From contig NC_091056.1 in the NCBI RefSeq assembly GCF_963966145.1, forward strand, positions 186,001 through 250,000: a stretch of 64,000 nt of DNA. The letters are read 5' to 3'. Under the pieces are notes generated by a model that did not search any database, was not told the origin of the DNA, and saw only the letters and a program-made list of their open reading frames with translations. Positions 33,867 to 44,830 of this stretch are shown piece after piece; the stretch's first letter is position 1; the number at the start of each line of letters is the position of its first letter. The position numbers were made by a program, and so were the translations under genes. Source of the stretch: Tenebrio molitor (Eukaryota > Arthropoda > Insecta > Coleoptera > Tenebrionidae).

Positions 33867-36112
33867 TGTAGCGTTACGAAACGCCACAATGGCGATTGGC
33901 CGGAGTAGGAGGCCACGAGGTCCTACTTATGCTCGCGGGGCTAATAGATCGCAGTTCGAAGACCCGGAACTAGCAGTTAACGCACGGCATTTGGCAACGC
34001 GACGCGCCCACCCTGCCTTCAAGTTTTTTACGTCGCTCATTCCGGAAGCGGAAAGTTTCAATTTAGAGTCATTTGTGCCAGCCACCACGGGGGGGCTGGA
34101 AGAACACATGTTACCCCCGCAAATGTCAGGCTGAGGTGGCCTCACGCCTCTAGGTTGGCGAGCTGCAACCTATCTTTCAGAACCCCACTTTCACTTTCTC
34201 TTTCTCTTCACTTTCTCTTCTTCTCTTCTCAGCGATAGGTGACCGTACGGCAATGTTGGGTCCCTTTTCCTCTTTAGTAACTTGCCGGAAAGTCATCTCC
34301 TTCTTTTCAACCCCATCTTTCTTCCTGTCCTTTTTTTGACCTGCGAGTTACGGCAATTAACATCAGGATAGACGTGCACGACTTACCGACACAATACCGT
34401 CCAAAATCTGAATTCTCCCGCTCGGTATAATTTCGAGGTAAACAAACCGACGCCATGACGGTCCACCTGTCATGACACGCGCACGTGTAGTACCACCGGA
34501 AATGCACATTTTTGATTGCGCAGTACCACGCAAGCGCAGCCCGCCTTATAGCACAACTGAATAAGGTCGAGAATCGCGCGCGTGACGATTTTCGCGATTT
34601 ATGGGACTGCGGTACCGAGATTAAAAATGCGGAAGTCGGACACTTCGTCGAGAGCCGTCGAAGCGACGCCAGCGAAGCGCCTTTTAGAGTTCGTGGTCGA
34701 GTGACCCCTCGCACTATAGAGGTAATTATCGTTCAATTTTGAATTCATTTCACTAAGACCATGTATTAGGGGTGGTTCGATCCAGTTTAGAGTCAATCCC
34801 GTTTGGATGAATTGATCCAGTACCGTATCGCAACTTTAGAGTACCGAAAATTTTTGAGTAAAGGAGTGCCGGAAGGACTTCGATTTAGCGCCAAGAACCC
34901 CCTTTTTCGCTGAAAGGTAATTACCGAATCTTCCGATTTTCACAACACTAACGACAATTCGTTAGGGGTCGTTCGCAGGGCGATTCGTAGCCAGATCGTT
35001 CGCAGGGCGATTCGTAGCCAGATCGTTCGCAGGGCGATTCGTAGCCAGATCGTTCGCAGGGCGATTCGTAGCCAGATCGTTCGCAGGGCGATTCGTAGCC
35101 AGATCGTTCGCAGGGCGATTCGTAGCCAGATCGTTCGCAGGGCGATTCGTAGCCAGATCGTTCGCAGGGCGATTCGTAGCCAGATCGTTCGCAGAGGCGA
35201 CCATTTTGGAGAACATCGTTCGCAGAGGCGATCGTTTATTTTGAGCACCGTATCGCCAAGGTCACACCGCAAGTCAAAAGGACGCTATTCAAGGAGACAA
35301 CAGACCCGTCATAAAGCTAAGTCGCCATATTTTTTACCGCGGCATTGCAAAATTTAGGAACGCCTCGAATTTCTCGCTTCTCGCTTTCATAATTTTTGTA
35401 TGTTCACTAAATTTTTTTGAAACTTTGCAAATGTTTAGAATTTTTTTGTAAGAACCTTTTCATTCAATCTCCAGTGTCAACTTAAAGAAATTTCAGTCAA
35501 ATTTAACGTTTCGGAACTTCACCGATTTAAACTTTCCTATCAGGATCAATTTTAATTTTTTTGTCAAGGTGACACCCCAATCTTGACCTTGGGTTTCATT
35601 AAGTTTACATTTAATAATTAGCTCGATCAGAAGGAAGTCTAAGTTCGGGAGGTTCCTCATCAGGAATCAAAACATCTTTTATTTCGTCGAAGAATATCAT
35701 GTTTAGTTTAAGATTCGGTCACATGTGAAAGAAAAGCTTTTCTGGTTACGACCAAAGTAGATATTAAGGCCACCAAAAAGTACTGGTTCCGCATCTTTCA
35801 ATTTTCATCTAGTAGTTACAAGCGAACCATTATCGCATTCGTGTGAACCAGTACCGAACCACCAAATACTGTTCTGTGGATAATTTTGCAGTAACCGAAT
35901 AAACCAAAATTTGTTTAACGATCAGAAAGCGTTTGCTTTTACTTACCTTCGACGAGTAAGATCTGAGCACTTGTCCCGGCAGCTGGACAAGCAACAACCA
36001 GCTCAAGACAATAGCTGCCTGGCGCCCATTTTTTAAAAATCCGAACCCACGCCCTCTGCCCCGAAAAACCCCCTGGGAGCCCGGAGCTGTCACTGGCCAA
36101 CTTTTGGTCATA
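33867..36112 (+). repeat. 3' LTR of the long-LTR gypsy element
   Basis: Same sequence as 26335-28580 as far as I could compare by eye, shifted by 7,532 bp. The minisatellite is at 34971-35186, also eight units. Preceded by the purine tract at 33853-33866 and followed by the GATT duplication. Confidence 0.9.
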
Positions 36113-36116
36113 GATT

Positions 36117-37297
36117 ACTTAAATTACAAATTTAACTTATCTGATCCTTGGACTCTACATTTTTTTATATTAAATTCTTTACTCCATATTTGAGTGTAAC
36201 CACCAGTCAGGGATTTTGAAACTTAACAGTCAATTACTAATTTATAACTAAATCGTTCCTGAATTTTCTCAACTGGTGCCCTCAAATCAGATCGAAATTT
36301 CTAGTTATAAACTTTAGGGAGATAGAATAATTGGTTGCATATTCAATATAGGGTAGTGTTCAAGCGTTTTTGAACAAGTGACTGATAAACAGAGAACGAA
36401 TCAATGGACTGAATAAAAGACGTGTGGCTTCTACGAATCTCTATTTACAAGTATCTAAATTCTACAAATATTTCGGTTTTGTACAAGTGCAGGTAGCCGA
36501 AAGGGTCCGGCACCACTAAGTCGGGGTAGAGGGAGGTAAAGATTGAACAGGTAGAGTAGGGCTATTTCTCTCCCGCGTCGTGTTTAGGCGACCAAGCAAA
36601 AGTATTGTTTTGCACCAATTGCACCTGAAATTATAGGCGCGTTTGTCGGCCATCAACGATGAGGAGAATCGTGGTTCCCGGGGACCCTCTTCTCCAACTT
36701 TACTAGGTCTAAGACACGGTGTCAGGTCGTAGTTTCCGACCGTGGACTTAGAATGGGCGTCGTAATTCCCGCTCCAACGACATGTACTATGTATGTGTGG
36801 GCTACCACGAGGACAAACGAGACAAAATAACCATCCCGGTTACCTGTAATAAACTGGTGTCGCGTACGACAAAGTTCCTGTACAAGTCTTTGTCGAAGCT
36901 CGTGGACGAAAATTTGTGAGAGAAATGACGCCTACAGTCATTCAGATTAATTTGCGAGGACTTGTGTACCCGGGTTTTGTGCGGAAGTTGTGATTGGTGT
37001 TTTAAGCACCGGACTTTTACCGGAAGCGGTATTTCGGCAGTAGGGCGTAATAGTTAAATGCGATGCACTTATCAAATGCCGCGAGCATGTTACCTTCCGA
37101 CTCTGGTACAAGTCTAACTTAGTAAACGCGATATTAAATGTTACTTGGGTAAAATAAGTTCGAACAAGTTACCTGAAGGTTAGGGTAGATTTGCCTTACG
37201 TAAATAGGGTTGCATAAAAATGGGGGTTACAGCAAAATCAAACTTTTTCAAATCTAAATTGGATAACATAAAATATCATCAGGTGAAGACTGACGCC
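36117..37297. other. About 1.2 kb with no recognised gene
   Basis: Lies between the gypsy and BEL elements. Only short frames without domain signatures. It ends in the ACGCC copied by the BEL insertion and starts with the GATT copied by gypsy, so it is the target sequence of both. Its identity is unknown. Confidence 0.35.
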
Positions 37298-37518
37298 TGT
37301 TGGAACTTCGTCCAACCACTTTTGCAACACCCCCTCTGTCGAAGGGGTGGGGACATCAACCATGGACGACAGAACGACTCAAGAACGACTCAAGATCAAC
37401 TTAACTCTCGAGACAAGACTCGTCTCTATACTTATTTCTTTGTACTGTATATTATTCAATAAATTGTTAGTTACCCAATACACGACTATCAATTTTGCTC
37501 CTTCGACACAAGTGAACA
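37298..37518 (+). repeat. 5' LTR of the BEL element
   Basis: 221 bp; contains a TATT/AATAAA-type region (ATATTATTCAATAAATTG) near its centre-right that could give the polyadenylation signal. Followed by the primer site and a 5' leader in which an AGC-GCGACGACGGT-like unit recurs three times (37575-37700). Confidence 0.9.
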
Positions 37519-37810
37519 TTGGTCCATTCGAGCCGGACCGACACCAGCAAAAGAAAAAATCCAGCACCCGAGCCAACAGCGCGACGACGGTCAAAATTCA
37601 CACAATTGAAGACATCTCCAGAGCACAGCAGAGCGACGACGGAGAAAAGTTCCCACAACCGAAGTCATCACCAGAGCCCAGCAGCGCGACGACGGTGAAA
37701 AGCTCCCAGCCGACTACAGAAGTCATCCCCAGAGCCAGGCATCAATCACAACAGGTTAGTGGGTAGTTACTCAAATTTTCCGCCATCATACATGTAATCC
37801 CCGTTACGGT

Positions 37811-38523
37811 GTGTATCAGCTCTGTTTGATTTATTTTCAAAAACCAAAAATGCCAGAATCAGAACACCAACAGGTGATCGACGATTCGATCAAAGAGCGC
37901 CAATTGATTCAATCTTCAGCCAGTCGCTTCATTAAATTTGTAAAAAATTTCAATAATACAAATAACATCAGAAATCTGAGTACAAGACTGGCCGATTTCC
38001 GACCCGTACTCGATAAATTCAACAAAGTACAATTCGAGATTGATCTAAAGAGTAATGAAGAGGACGAAGCTCTACGGGACGCATTTGAATCGGAATACTA
38101 TGACGCGATAGCACGCGCCGAAGAAATCCTCGAGCGCGGAACCATGCAATCTAGCAGTAATGCCACCGACATTAAGTTGCCGACGATTAACTTGCCGAAT
38201 TTTAACGGTAACTATACTGACTGGACCCCATTCTATGAAAGCTTTCGTTCGCTAATTCACGAAAACAACAATCTTGAAAAAATCCAAAAATTGCACTACC
38301 TCAGGTCGTGCCTGGGGGCAGAAGCTAGACGGACAATAGACACTCTTGCGGTCTCCGCCGACAGTTACGATACCGCGTGGCGTCTTCTCAAAGAGCGCTA
38401 TCAAATGCAGCCCGTGAATGTGATGTTGCACTATTAAACGTTTAACATCACATTCACGGGCTTTTCAATCTACCCCAAATAACAAAACCTTCTCCGAGTT
38501 CGTTACGCGATTTAACAGACAAA
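37811..38523 (+). pseudogene. BEL gag, N-terminal part, broken by a palindromic insertion
   Basis: The frame opens in the leader; the likely start is MPESEHQQVIDDS at 37850. The DUF1759-type gag block follows (KLPTINLPNFNGNYTDWTPF, FRSLIHENNNLEKIQKLHYL, AWRLLKERY). The frame ends at a TAA in the loop of a perfect hairpin at 38409-38462. After it, the expected continuation (LFNLPQITKPSPSSLRDLTD) is found in the frame that leads into the 38524 segment. The palindrome is therefore what broke gag. Confidence 0.8.
38409..38462. repeat. Perfect 19-bp hairpin inside BEL gag
   Basis: Arms 38409-38427 and 38444-38462 (AGCCCGTGAATGTGATGTT and its reverse complement) with a 16-nt loop. It coincides with the loss of the gag frame, so it is a new rearrangement in this copy rather than a family feature. 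Confidence 0.92.
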
Positions 38524-40797
38524 TTGAACGCACATTTGGAATCGCTCAAATCGCAGAATTTAGAAGTAGAAAAGTGGGACGCAATGATCATATACTTAAT
38601 CGCGTCTAAATTCGATACGCAAACAAAAGGGGAATGGGAGACCAAATTAACATCAAATGAATTGCCAAGTCTGCAGGACATGAAGTCGTTTTTGATTCAA
38701 AAATGCCAAACGTTAGAGTCAATCGAGTTCGCGACATCCTCGACACCACAATATGTTTACACAACAAAACCCAAACCTACGGAAGCGCCAAAGCGATTTA
38801 ACACCGCGAGTAGTTTGTGTATCAAATGTAACGAATCCCACTTTTTACATCAGTGTCCGGAGTTCCTACAACTCAACCCAAACGCGAGATACGACGACGT
38901 CAGAAACTTCAAACTGTGCGTTAATTGTCTCAAAGGTGGTCATGACGCAAAGGCCTGCCAATCGAGAGCATGCAAAACGTGTGGCAAAAGGCACCATACG
39001 ACACTTCATTTTCCAAAACGCGAAACAGCCTCTGGATCTAATGTAAATAATCATTGTGAGTCAACGGGAACCACAGTTTTACTTACCACTGCCGTTATCA
39101 AAGTTAGAGATAATAGCGGGCAACTTCACAAAGCTAGAGCACTTTTGGACAACGGTTCACAACAAAATTTTATTAGGGAAGACCTTTGTAAAAAATTAGG
39201 CATCAGCTTAGTTCCACATTCAACAAAAATCCGTGGTATAGGTTCGGTGACCAATCAGACAACTCAATCAGCAGAGATTCGTTTTAATTCGGTCGACAAC
39301 AGTTTCACCAAAACCATACATTGCTTAGTAATGCCGGAAATTACGAGTAACCTGCCGCCACAAACATTGGATCTTTCAAACATAATCATCCCGGAAAACA
39401 TAAAATTAGCGGACCCCGGGTGGTACATCACGTCACGAATTGACCTGCTACTCGGATCAGCCCTTTTTTACGATTTGTTGAAAGACGGGAAAATCAAATT
39501 AAACAACAATCAAACATTTGTTGAAAATAGTTGTCTAGGGTGGCTAATCGGCGGTCCATTTAGCATAAACTTGCCTTGTCAAAATTTTATTGCTTGTCAC
39601 GCCACTTCGGATTTAGAACGACAGGTAGCTCAATTTTGGCAGATCGAGGAATTCCCAGACAATAAACAACTCGAATCTCAAGACATCTGCGAAACACTTT
39701 TCCGCGAAACGCACGAAAGAACCCCGGAAGGTCGGTTCGTCGTCAAATTACCTTTCAAAAATAATCCGCCAAGCGTCGGTCCAACAAGGCCCATGGCAAT
39801 AAAACAATTTAAGCGGCTAGAAACAAGATTCGCCGCCAACGAACAATTGCACTTAGAATATGACAACTTCATAAAGGAATATTTACAACTTAAGCACATG
39901 GAAATAGTCGGCAGTGACGAACTCTTTACATCGGCCGCCTACTACCTGCCTCACCACCCCATCATAAAACAATCGAGTCTCACCACCAAAACTAGGGTTG
40001 TATTCAATGCAAGTTTTAAAGCAGGTGGAGACGAACTTTCACTAAATGACAATCTTTTCACTGGCCCAAATTTGCAAAACGATATATTTTCGCTACTACT
40101 AAAGTGCAGGGTTCATAAAATCCTTTTGTCGGCAGATATTACCAAGATGTTCAGGCAAATTTTAGTGCATCCACAGGACCGAGACTACCTGCGTATTGTT
40201 TATCGAGATAACCCGAATACTTCCATCAAAACTTATAGATTGAAAACGGTTACCTACGGTCTAAACTGTGCGCCCTTTCTCGCGATGCGATGTTTACACG
40301 AACTAGCCCACCAATTCGCAAACAGCAAACCTCGCGCTTCTGACGCAATAACAAACGCATTTTACATGGATGATTTGTTGATCGGAGTAGATTCAATCGA
40401 AGAAGCAACTATCTTACGCGACGATTTAATCAACATTTTAGCTCAAGGGGGGTTTGAACTTTGTAAATGGGCCTCGAACTGTGTTGCAGTACTACCAAAA
40501 CCAAACCGCGGAGGTAACGCGACAACTGTCAGGTTAGATGCGAATACGGAAACAACAACATTGGGTCTTACATGGAACTGTAGCAAAGATGTTTTCAAAA
40601 CCGTGAAAGCTTACGTGGCACTATTCGTTTGTTTGGCAACGAAAGCAATCCATCTCGAATTGGTCGGCGATCACACCGCCAAATCATTCAAAAATTGTCT
40701 AAAACGTATGATGGCCCGGAGAGGAATAGTCGCCAACTTGTACTCAGATAATGGAACCAATTTTGTAGGAACTGACAGAGAACTAAAGGAAACGTAG
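38524..40797 (+). pseudogene. BEL gag end, protease, RT fused to integrase core
   Basis: 757 open codons. The start is the end of the DUF1759 region (LTDKLNAHLESLKSQNLEVE), then three zinc clusters (CIKCNESHFLHQC, CVNCLKGGHDAKAC, CKTCGKRHH), protease (ALLDNGSQQNFI), RT (LLSADITKMFRQILVHP, TYGLNCAPFLAMR, NAFYMDDLLIGVDS) and LGLTWNCSKDVFKTV. Directly after that comes integrase core sequence (KAYVALFVCLATKAIHLEL, YSDNGTNFVG). RNase H and the integrase zinc domain are absent, so about 1.5-2 kb is deleted at about 40604 with the frame kept. It ends at a TAG at 40795-40797. Confidence 0.85.
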
Positions 40798-41445
40798 TTT
40801 TTACTACAACAGGATAAAGTTGATTCAATTAAATGTTTCTTGGCTGACAGGAATATCAATTGGCACTTTATCCCCCCACATTCGCCTCATATGGGAGGAA
40901 TCTGGGAGGCTGGGGTCAAATCCTGTAAACATCATTTTAAACGCATCGTAGGAAACGCTTTATTACGATACGAGGAGCTGTACACACTGTTAACGCTCAT
41001 CGAATCCTGTTTGAATTCCCGACCAATTATCCCTATGAGTAACGACCCACATGACCTGGAGGCACTCACACCCGGTCATTTCCTGATCGGAGCCCCCCTG
41101 ACGGCGCCACTGGAGCCTAACTTAGAAGAAACCCAATCCAACCGCTTGTCAAGATGGGAACTCGTGGAGCGATTACGACAACAGTGGTGGAGCCGATGGT
41201 CCCACGAATACTTGCACCAGCTCCAATCAAGAGCCAAGTGGAGGTCCAAGTCGTCGGACATCAGACCTGGCAAAATGGTCGTCATAAAGGAAGAAAATGT
41301 GCCGCCCCTACTGTGGAGGCTGGGACGCATCCACGACCTACACCCAGGAGGCGACGGTGCAGTTCGGGTCGTCACCATCAAGACTGCCAGGGGCATCATT
41401 AAACGGGCGGTGCACAAGGTGTGCCCCTTACCTATTGTCGACTAA
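40798..41445 (+). pseudogene. BEL integrase C-terminus and DUF5641-like tail
   Basis: Continues the integrase after the TAG at 40795: the catalytic glutamate region (HSPHMGGIWEAGVKSCKHHF), LLTLIESCLNSRPI, TPGHFLIGAPL and WELVERLRQQWWSRWSHEYL. It ends in the conserved beta-rich tail typical of BEL (LLWRLGRIHDLHPGGDG, RAVHKVCPLP) 21 bp before the 3' LTR. The open part begins at MADRNINWHF (40840); 40798-40839 reads as the same protein in frame after the stop. Confidence 0.82.
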
Positions 41446-41466
41446 TTCATTTTCAGGGGCGGAGGA

Positions 41467-41687
41467 TGTTGGAACTTCGTCCAACCACTTTTGCAACACC
41501 CCCTCTGTCGAAGGGGTGGGGACATCAACCATGGACGACAGAACGACTCAAGAACGACTCAAGATCAACTTAACTCTCGAGACAAGACTCGTCTCTATAC
41601 TTATTTCTTTGTACTGTATATTATTCAATAAATTGTTAGTTACCCAATACACGACTATCAATTTTGGTCCTTCGACACAAGTGAACA
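41467..41687 (+). repeat. 3' LTR of the BEL element
   Basis: 221 bp, matching 37298-37518 with one difference noticed. Followed by the ACGCC target duplication. Confidence 0.9.
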
Positions 41688-42091
41688 ACGCCTCAATCAT
41701 TTGTTTAAATTCATGAGCACAATTACAAGGAAAGTCTCTTACGAATTTGATTACAAACATAACCTCAACAATAATTTTAACACAGGGCAAAATTTGATCA
41801 AACCCGCAGAACTCATCTATTTTGTAAACAAGGCTTCGGAATATTTTGTAATAAAATAATTGTGGGGAAACTTGTGTTTAAATCTCTTCCTCCATGCGTT
41901 TTGACACTACTTTGTCTCCGAATATGTGTTACGACCACTGAGTATTGCCTAATAGGCCTTAAGATAAAACATCATCATCACTATAAAGGTGACTATCGAC
42001 GAAAAATAAACACAACGTAGGTAAGTGAAAATAATAAGTATAAAGGGTTACTAGACGAGCCAAATAGATTAGTATATCAAATTGAGAGTTT
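41688..42091. other. About 400 bp between BEL and the second copia part
   Basis: AT-rich, no frame of note. Copia homology restarts at about 42092 (KDRLTVKNAKIYD). The exact junction cannot be set because no duplication matching 23054 is visible. Confidence 0.35.
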
Positions 42092-42979
42092 AAAAGATAG
42101 ATTAACAGTTAAAAATGCGAAAATTTACGATATCATCACGATCAAAATGGACGGTCTCACTACAATACTGTAAAAGTGATGACGAATCTAGGAACGTTGG
42201 AAGATGTGCTGTATTGCCCAGACGTCCCCTACAATCTACTTTCTGTTCATCGGATGCAGGAAAAGGGAGTGACGACTATATTTGATGCGGCAGGTGTCAC
42301 AATTAAAAATGGTGATGTAACCATTTTAACAAGTACCTAAGCCATTTAATGGTTTAATACCTGTAAAAATTAAAGCGTGTAAAAACATGGTAAATTTAGG
42401 AAGTCAATCTGTAATAAATAACAATTACAAAATATCGCATGAAAGACTTGGTCATATAAGCAAGCAAAAATTCATTCAATTAAAAACACATAAAATGATA
42501 GATGACATTAATCATCTCGAATTAATAAAACCTACAGATAATATCTGTGAAGCTTGCATTTATGGTAAACAGACTAGACTTCCCTTCGCTAAAGCGAAAG
42601 TTAAAAATCATGAAAAGCGCCCCCTTTTTATCATTCACACCGATGTGTGTGGACCAGTTAAACCTAGTACTGTAGATGGCAAAAATTATTTTTTGACATT
42701 CATTGATGACTTCACTCATTATACAGTTGTTTATTTAATAACTTATAAATCTGATGTTTTCCCTATGTTTGAAGACTTTGTAACAAAGTGTGAAGCCTAT
42801 TTTAATCTAAAGATCGTCAATTTGTATTGCGACAATGGTCGTGAATATTTGTCGAATGAATATAAAGATTTTTGTAGCCAAAAGGGCATTACATATCATT
42901 TGACTGTTAGTCACACGCCTCGACAAAACGGTACATCTGAAAGGATGACCCGTACCATTACTGAAAGGGCCAGGACCAT
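42092..42979 (+). pseudogene. Copia protease end and integrase
   Basis: First a frame-broken link (LTVKNAKIYDI, then GTLEDVLYCPDVPYNLLSVH, the block between copia protease and integrase). Then an open stretch 42387-42979 with the GAG-pre-integrase zinc site (HERLGHISKQKF, CEACIYGKQTRLPF) and the integrase core (IHTDVCGPVKPST, FIDDFTHYTVVYL, YCDNGREYLS, PRQNGTSERM). The D, D and E positions are visible. It stops at ARTI where the P relic is inserted. The duplicated GGCCAGGACCAT (42968-42979) is the last copia sequence. Confidence 0.85.
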
Positions 42980-43188
42980 CGAGCTAATAACGTGTGGAGG
43001 GAGGCAAGAGTGAGAGATCGCGATATCTATTTGAGAGGTCCGACAGGCAGGCATAAAGCACGATAAACGCACCTCGACCTCGCTAACACACTAGTTTCTA
43101 TTCATTTAATTTGTGGTTTCCGGAGAACATCGAAGATTTTAAAGTGTTGTTATTAGTTTATTTGATCTATGAATGCACAGTAACCATC

Positions 43189-43259
43189 ATGGTTGTTTCT
43201 TGTTCCGTGTTTGGGTGCCAAGAAAGACAAAAAAAGGACAGCGATATTTCGTTTCACAA
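43189..43259 (+). pseudogene. THAP domain first exon of the P relic
   Basis: MVVSCSVFGCQERQKKDSD followed by ISFH: the C-x4-C start of a THAP zinc finger with the xxFHxFP-type beginning of the second strand. It stops at a GTAACA splice-donor-like sequence (43260). The P gene at 57221 also has an intron shortly after its FP motif. No matching second exon (W..., CSxHF) was found downstream, so the domain is incomplete. Confidence 0.65.
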
Positions 43260-43560
43260 GTAACAAATCATTGAAAGAAAATTGTTTAAATATTATTCAA
43301 TATGGGCACCACTGAAGGAATAATTAATTATCATATAAGAGACAGTTAGAATATTTCTTGAGCTATAAATTAAGCCAAAACCATTTAGAGATGTTTTTTT
43401 CCAATATTCGCTCATGAGGTAGATTTACAAATAACCCTACCGCCATTCATTTTCAATCAGCTTATAAGAAACTTTTGATTCATACTGAATTAAAAAGCTC
43501 AGCAGCATCAAATTGTTTCGCACAAGATGATGCGAGTGTTTAAAAAATTAGTAGTGAAGT

Positions 43561-43632
43561 GTTTTTTGTGCATGAAAAGGTCTTTTACACCGAAACGCAG
43601 GTCGAGGCAGAGCCTTTCAATGCACAAAAAAC
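43561..43632. repeat. Foldback with about 20-bp arms
   Basis: GTTTTTTGTGCATGAAAAGG at 43561-43580 pairs imperfectly with 43612-43632. Not assigned to a family. Confidence 0.6.
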
Positions 43633-43888
43633 GTCTTCACGCACGAAATATAAACAATATTTTTTCTATAATTGCTCTCAAAACTAAATTTTAAAATTCA
43701 AATTTTTTAAGGAAGTCTGAAGTTTCAATGCGGTGACCATGTTACTAGGTAACTAATAAAAAACAGTGCGTGGTGAAAAACAGAAAAGGTTAAGTGCGTG
43801 AAATCGCATTTCACACACTGTTTTGTGATTTCCATGGTTTCGATCTTACTAACAATGTAAAAAAAATACACGTAAGAAAATGATGATG

Positions 43889-44165
43889 CGGTTTCCTTGT
43901 TTTAAAGTATATTACCTATAGGTTACTGCGCATTGGCGTACATTTTATAAAACATGATATACAAGGGTGTATTTTTAAAATGTGCCGAAATTTTACCTAC
44001 GAGGTTGTAGGACAACGTAGAAAACTAAAAGCAAAAAAAAATTGTAGCTCAAAAAATAAATGTCATTTTATTTTTTGACAGAATTTTTTAAATATTTTTT
44101 CCGAGTTCTACATGAAGCCAGTAGCTCATGATTAAAATATCTGCACAACTTTCAAAATCACCCTG
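43889..44165. mobile_element. Partial MITE related to the palindromic element at 62441
   Basis: Shares about 250 bp with the right arm of 62441-62954 (GCGGTTTCCTTGTTTTAAAG, GATATACAAG, a CATGAAGC block) but ends differently, in a CACCCTG terminus followed by TA at 44166-44167. The left arm is missing. It sits exactly upstream of the P transposase C-terminal domain, whose first tyrosine codon includes that TA. Confidence 0.65.
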
Positions 44166-44168
44166 TAC

Positions 44169-44564
44169 ATTTCAGGATTTGTTGCCAGAAAAGTGCAAAA
44201 ACTATTAGATTGTAAAATATGTCCATCTGTTTTGACTAACAATGACTCTTCCTCTGCACTAATAAATACAAAAAATAAAGGCGGCTTTATTAAACACTCA
44301 GCAGAAGTTATAAAAATTTGCAGAGTTGCTGAATGGGTTTTCAGAGGTTAAAAATATAACGCAGTTAAATTATTAGATTTTAAAAATTTATTTAATTATT
44401 TAAATGATCATATTTTAGAGCGAGATCATGCGGTACAATTGGTTTATTTAATTTTGCCTACATTTTTTACAATACGATTGCATCATGAAAATAATAAAAA
44501 TAATCAAGTTCCGAATAAAATTAGACATATCTACACAAAATTAATTCAATTTAAACATCAATAA
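44169..44564 (+). pseudogene. C-terminal domain of a P-type THAP transposase
   Basis: ISGFVARKVQKLLDC, CKICPSVL, then NKGGFIKHSAEVIKICRVAE are blocks I know from the C-terminus of P/THAP9-type transposases. A TAA interrupts after EWVFRG at about 44350, and the same frame continues (NAVKLLDFKNLFNYL...) to 44564. It belongs to a different P family from the gene at 57221-60402. Not functional. Confidence 0.68.
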
Positions 44565-44830
44565 AATATTTCTTTAAATACTGTTACACTGTTTATAACG
44601 GAATAAAAATTATTTCCACCCAAAAGTTGAGTTTTCTTTGTCATTTCTGCATATTTCCCATGTATTCATGCTTGGCGAGATTGCTTCTTGCCTGTCCGTG
44701 CATGCCGGCCTTGTCAAACAACTAAGATTTCGGATAAATCTATCGCGCTCTCTAGTTGGGATCGCTTGTGTGCGCTGTGAGCGGTCTCAAGGCTCCATCC
44801 ATAGACTGTTATATCAATGGCCAGGACCAT

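Larger units (their letters stand above)
26335..36112 (+). mobile_element. Full-length gypsy element with 2.25-kb near-identical LTRs
   Basis: LTRs at 26335-28580 and 33867-36112 have the same length (2,246 bp) and I noticed no difference between them, including an eight-unit minisatellite. GATT flanks the element (26331-26334 and 36113-36116), a 4-bp duplication. Inside the 5' LTR is a candidate primer site (28588-28606, TGACGCCCAGAACGTGGGG); before the 3' LTR is the purine tract GAGGAGGGGGGTAG. Gag and pol are uninterrupted and there is no envelope gene. The LTR ends (TGTAGC...TCATA) are not canonical TG...CA. Matching LTRs and open frames indicate a very recent insertion. Confidence 0.9.
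37298..41687 (+). mobile_element. BEL/Pao element, internally deleted, with 221-bp LTRs
   Basis: LTRs 37298-37518 and 41467-41687 (TGTTGGAAC...GTGAACA) are the same length and I noticed a single difference (C at about 37498, G at about 41667). ACGCC flanks both sides (37293-37297 and 41688-41692). The primer site directly after the 5' LTR reads TTGGTCCATTCGAGCCGG, a familiar BEL type. A purine tract (AGGGGCGGAGGA) precedes the 3' LTR. Coding order is gag, protease, RT, integrase, DUF5641-like tail, but RNase H and the integrase N-terminus are missing. The copy is young yet defective. Confidence 0.9.
42980..44818 (+). mobile_element. P-element relic inserted in copia, with 12-bp flanking duplication
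   Basis: The insertion is bounded by GGCCAGGACCAT at 42968-42979 and 44819-44830, and the copia reading frame joins across it. Inside, in order, are a THAP N-terminal exon (43189-43259), a foldback, a MITE piece ending at 44165, and the C-terminal domain of a P-type transposase (44169-44564). The centre of the transposase is missing. The target resembles the GGCCAGAC preference of Drosophila P, but P normally duplicates 8 bp, so part of the 12 may be chance or extended target symmetry. Inverted ends are not clear. Confidence 0.72.

Noticed and set aside
26335..36112. The repeated open frames at 26285-27264 and 33889-34796 as paired genes
   Set aside because: They are the two LTR copies of one element, with no domain signature.
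23055..42091. Inverted ends for the 19-kb insertion in copia
   Set aside because: CAAATTGA occurs near both ends, but in the same orientation and with no extension; not enough to define ends.
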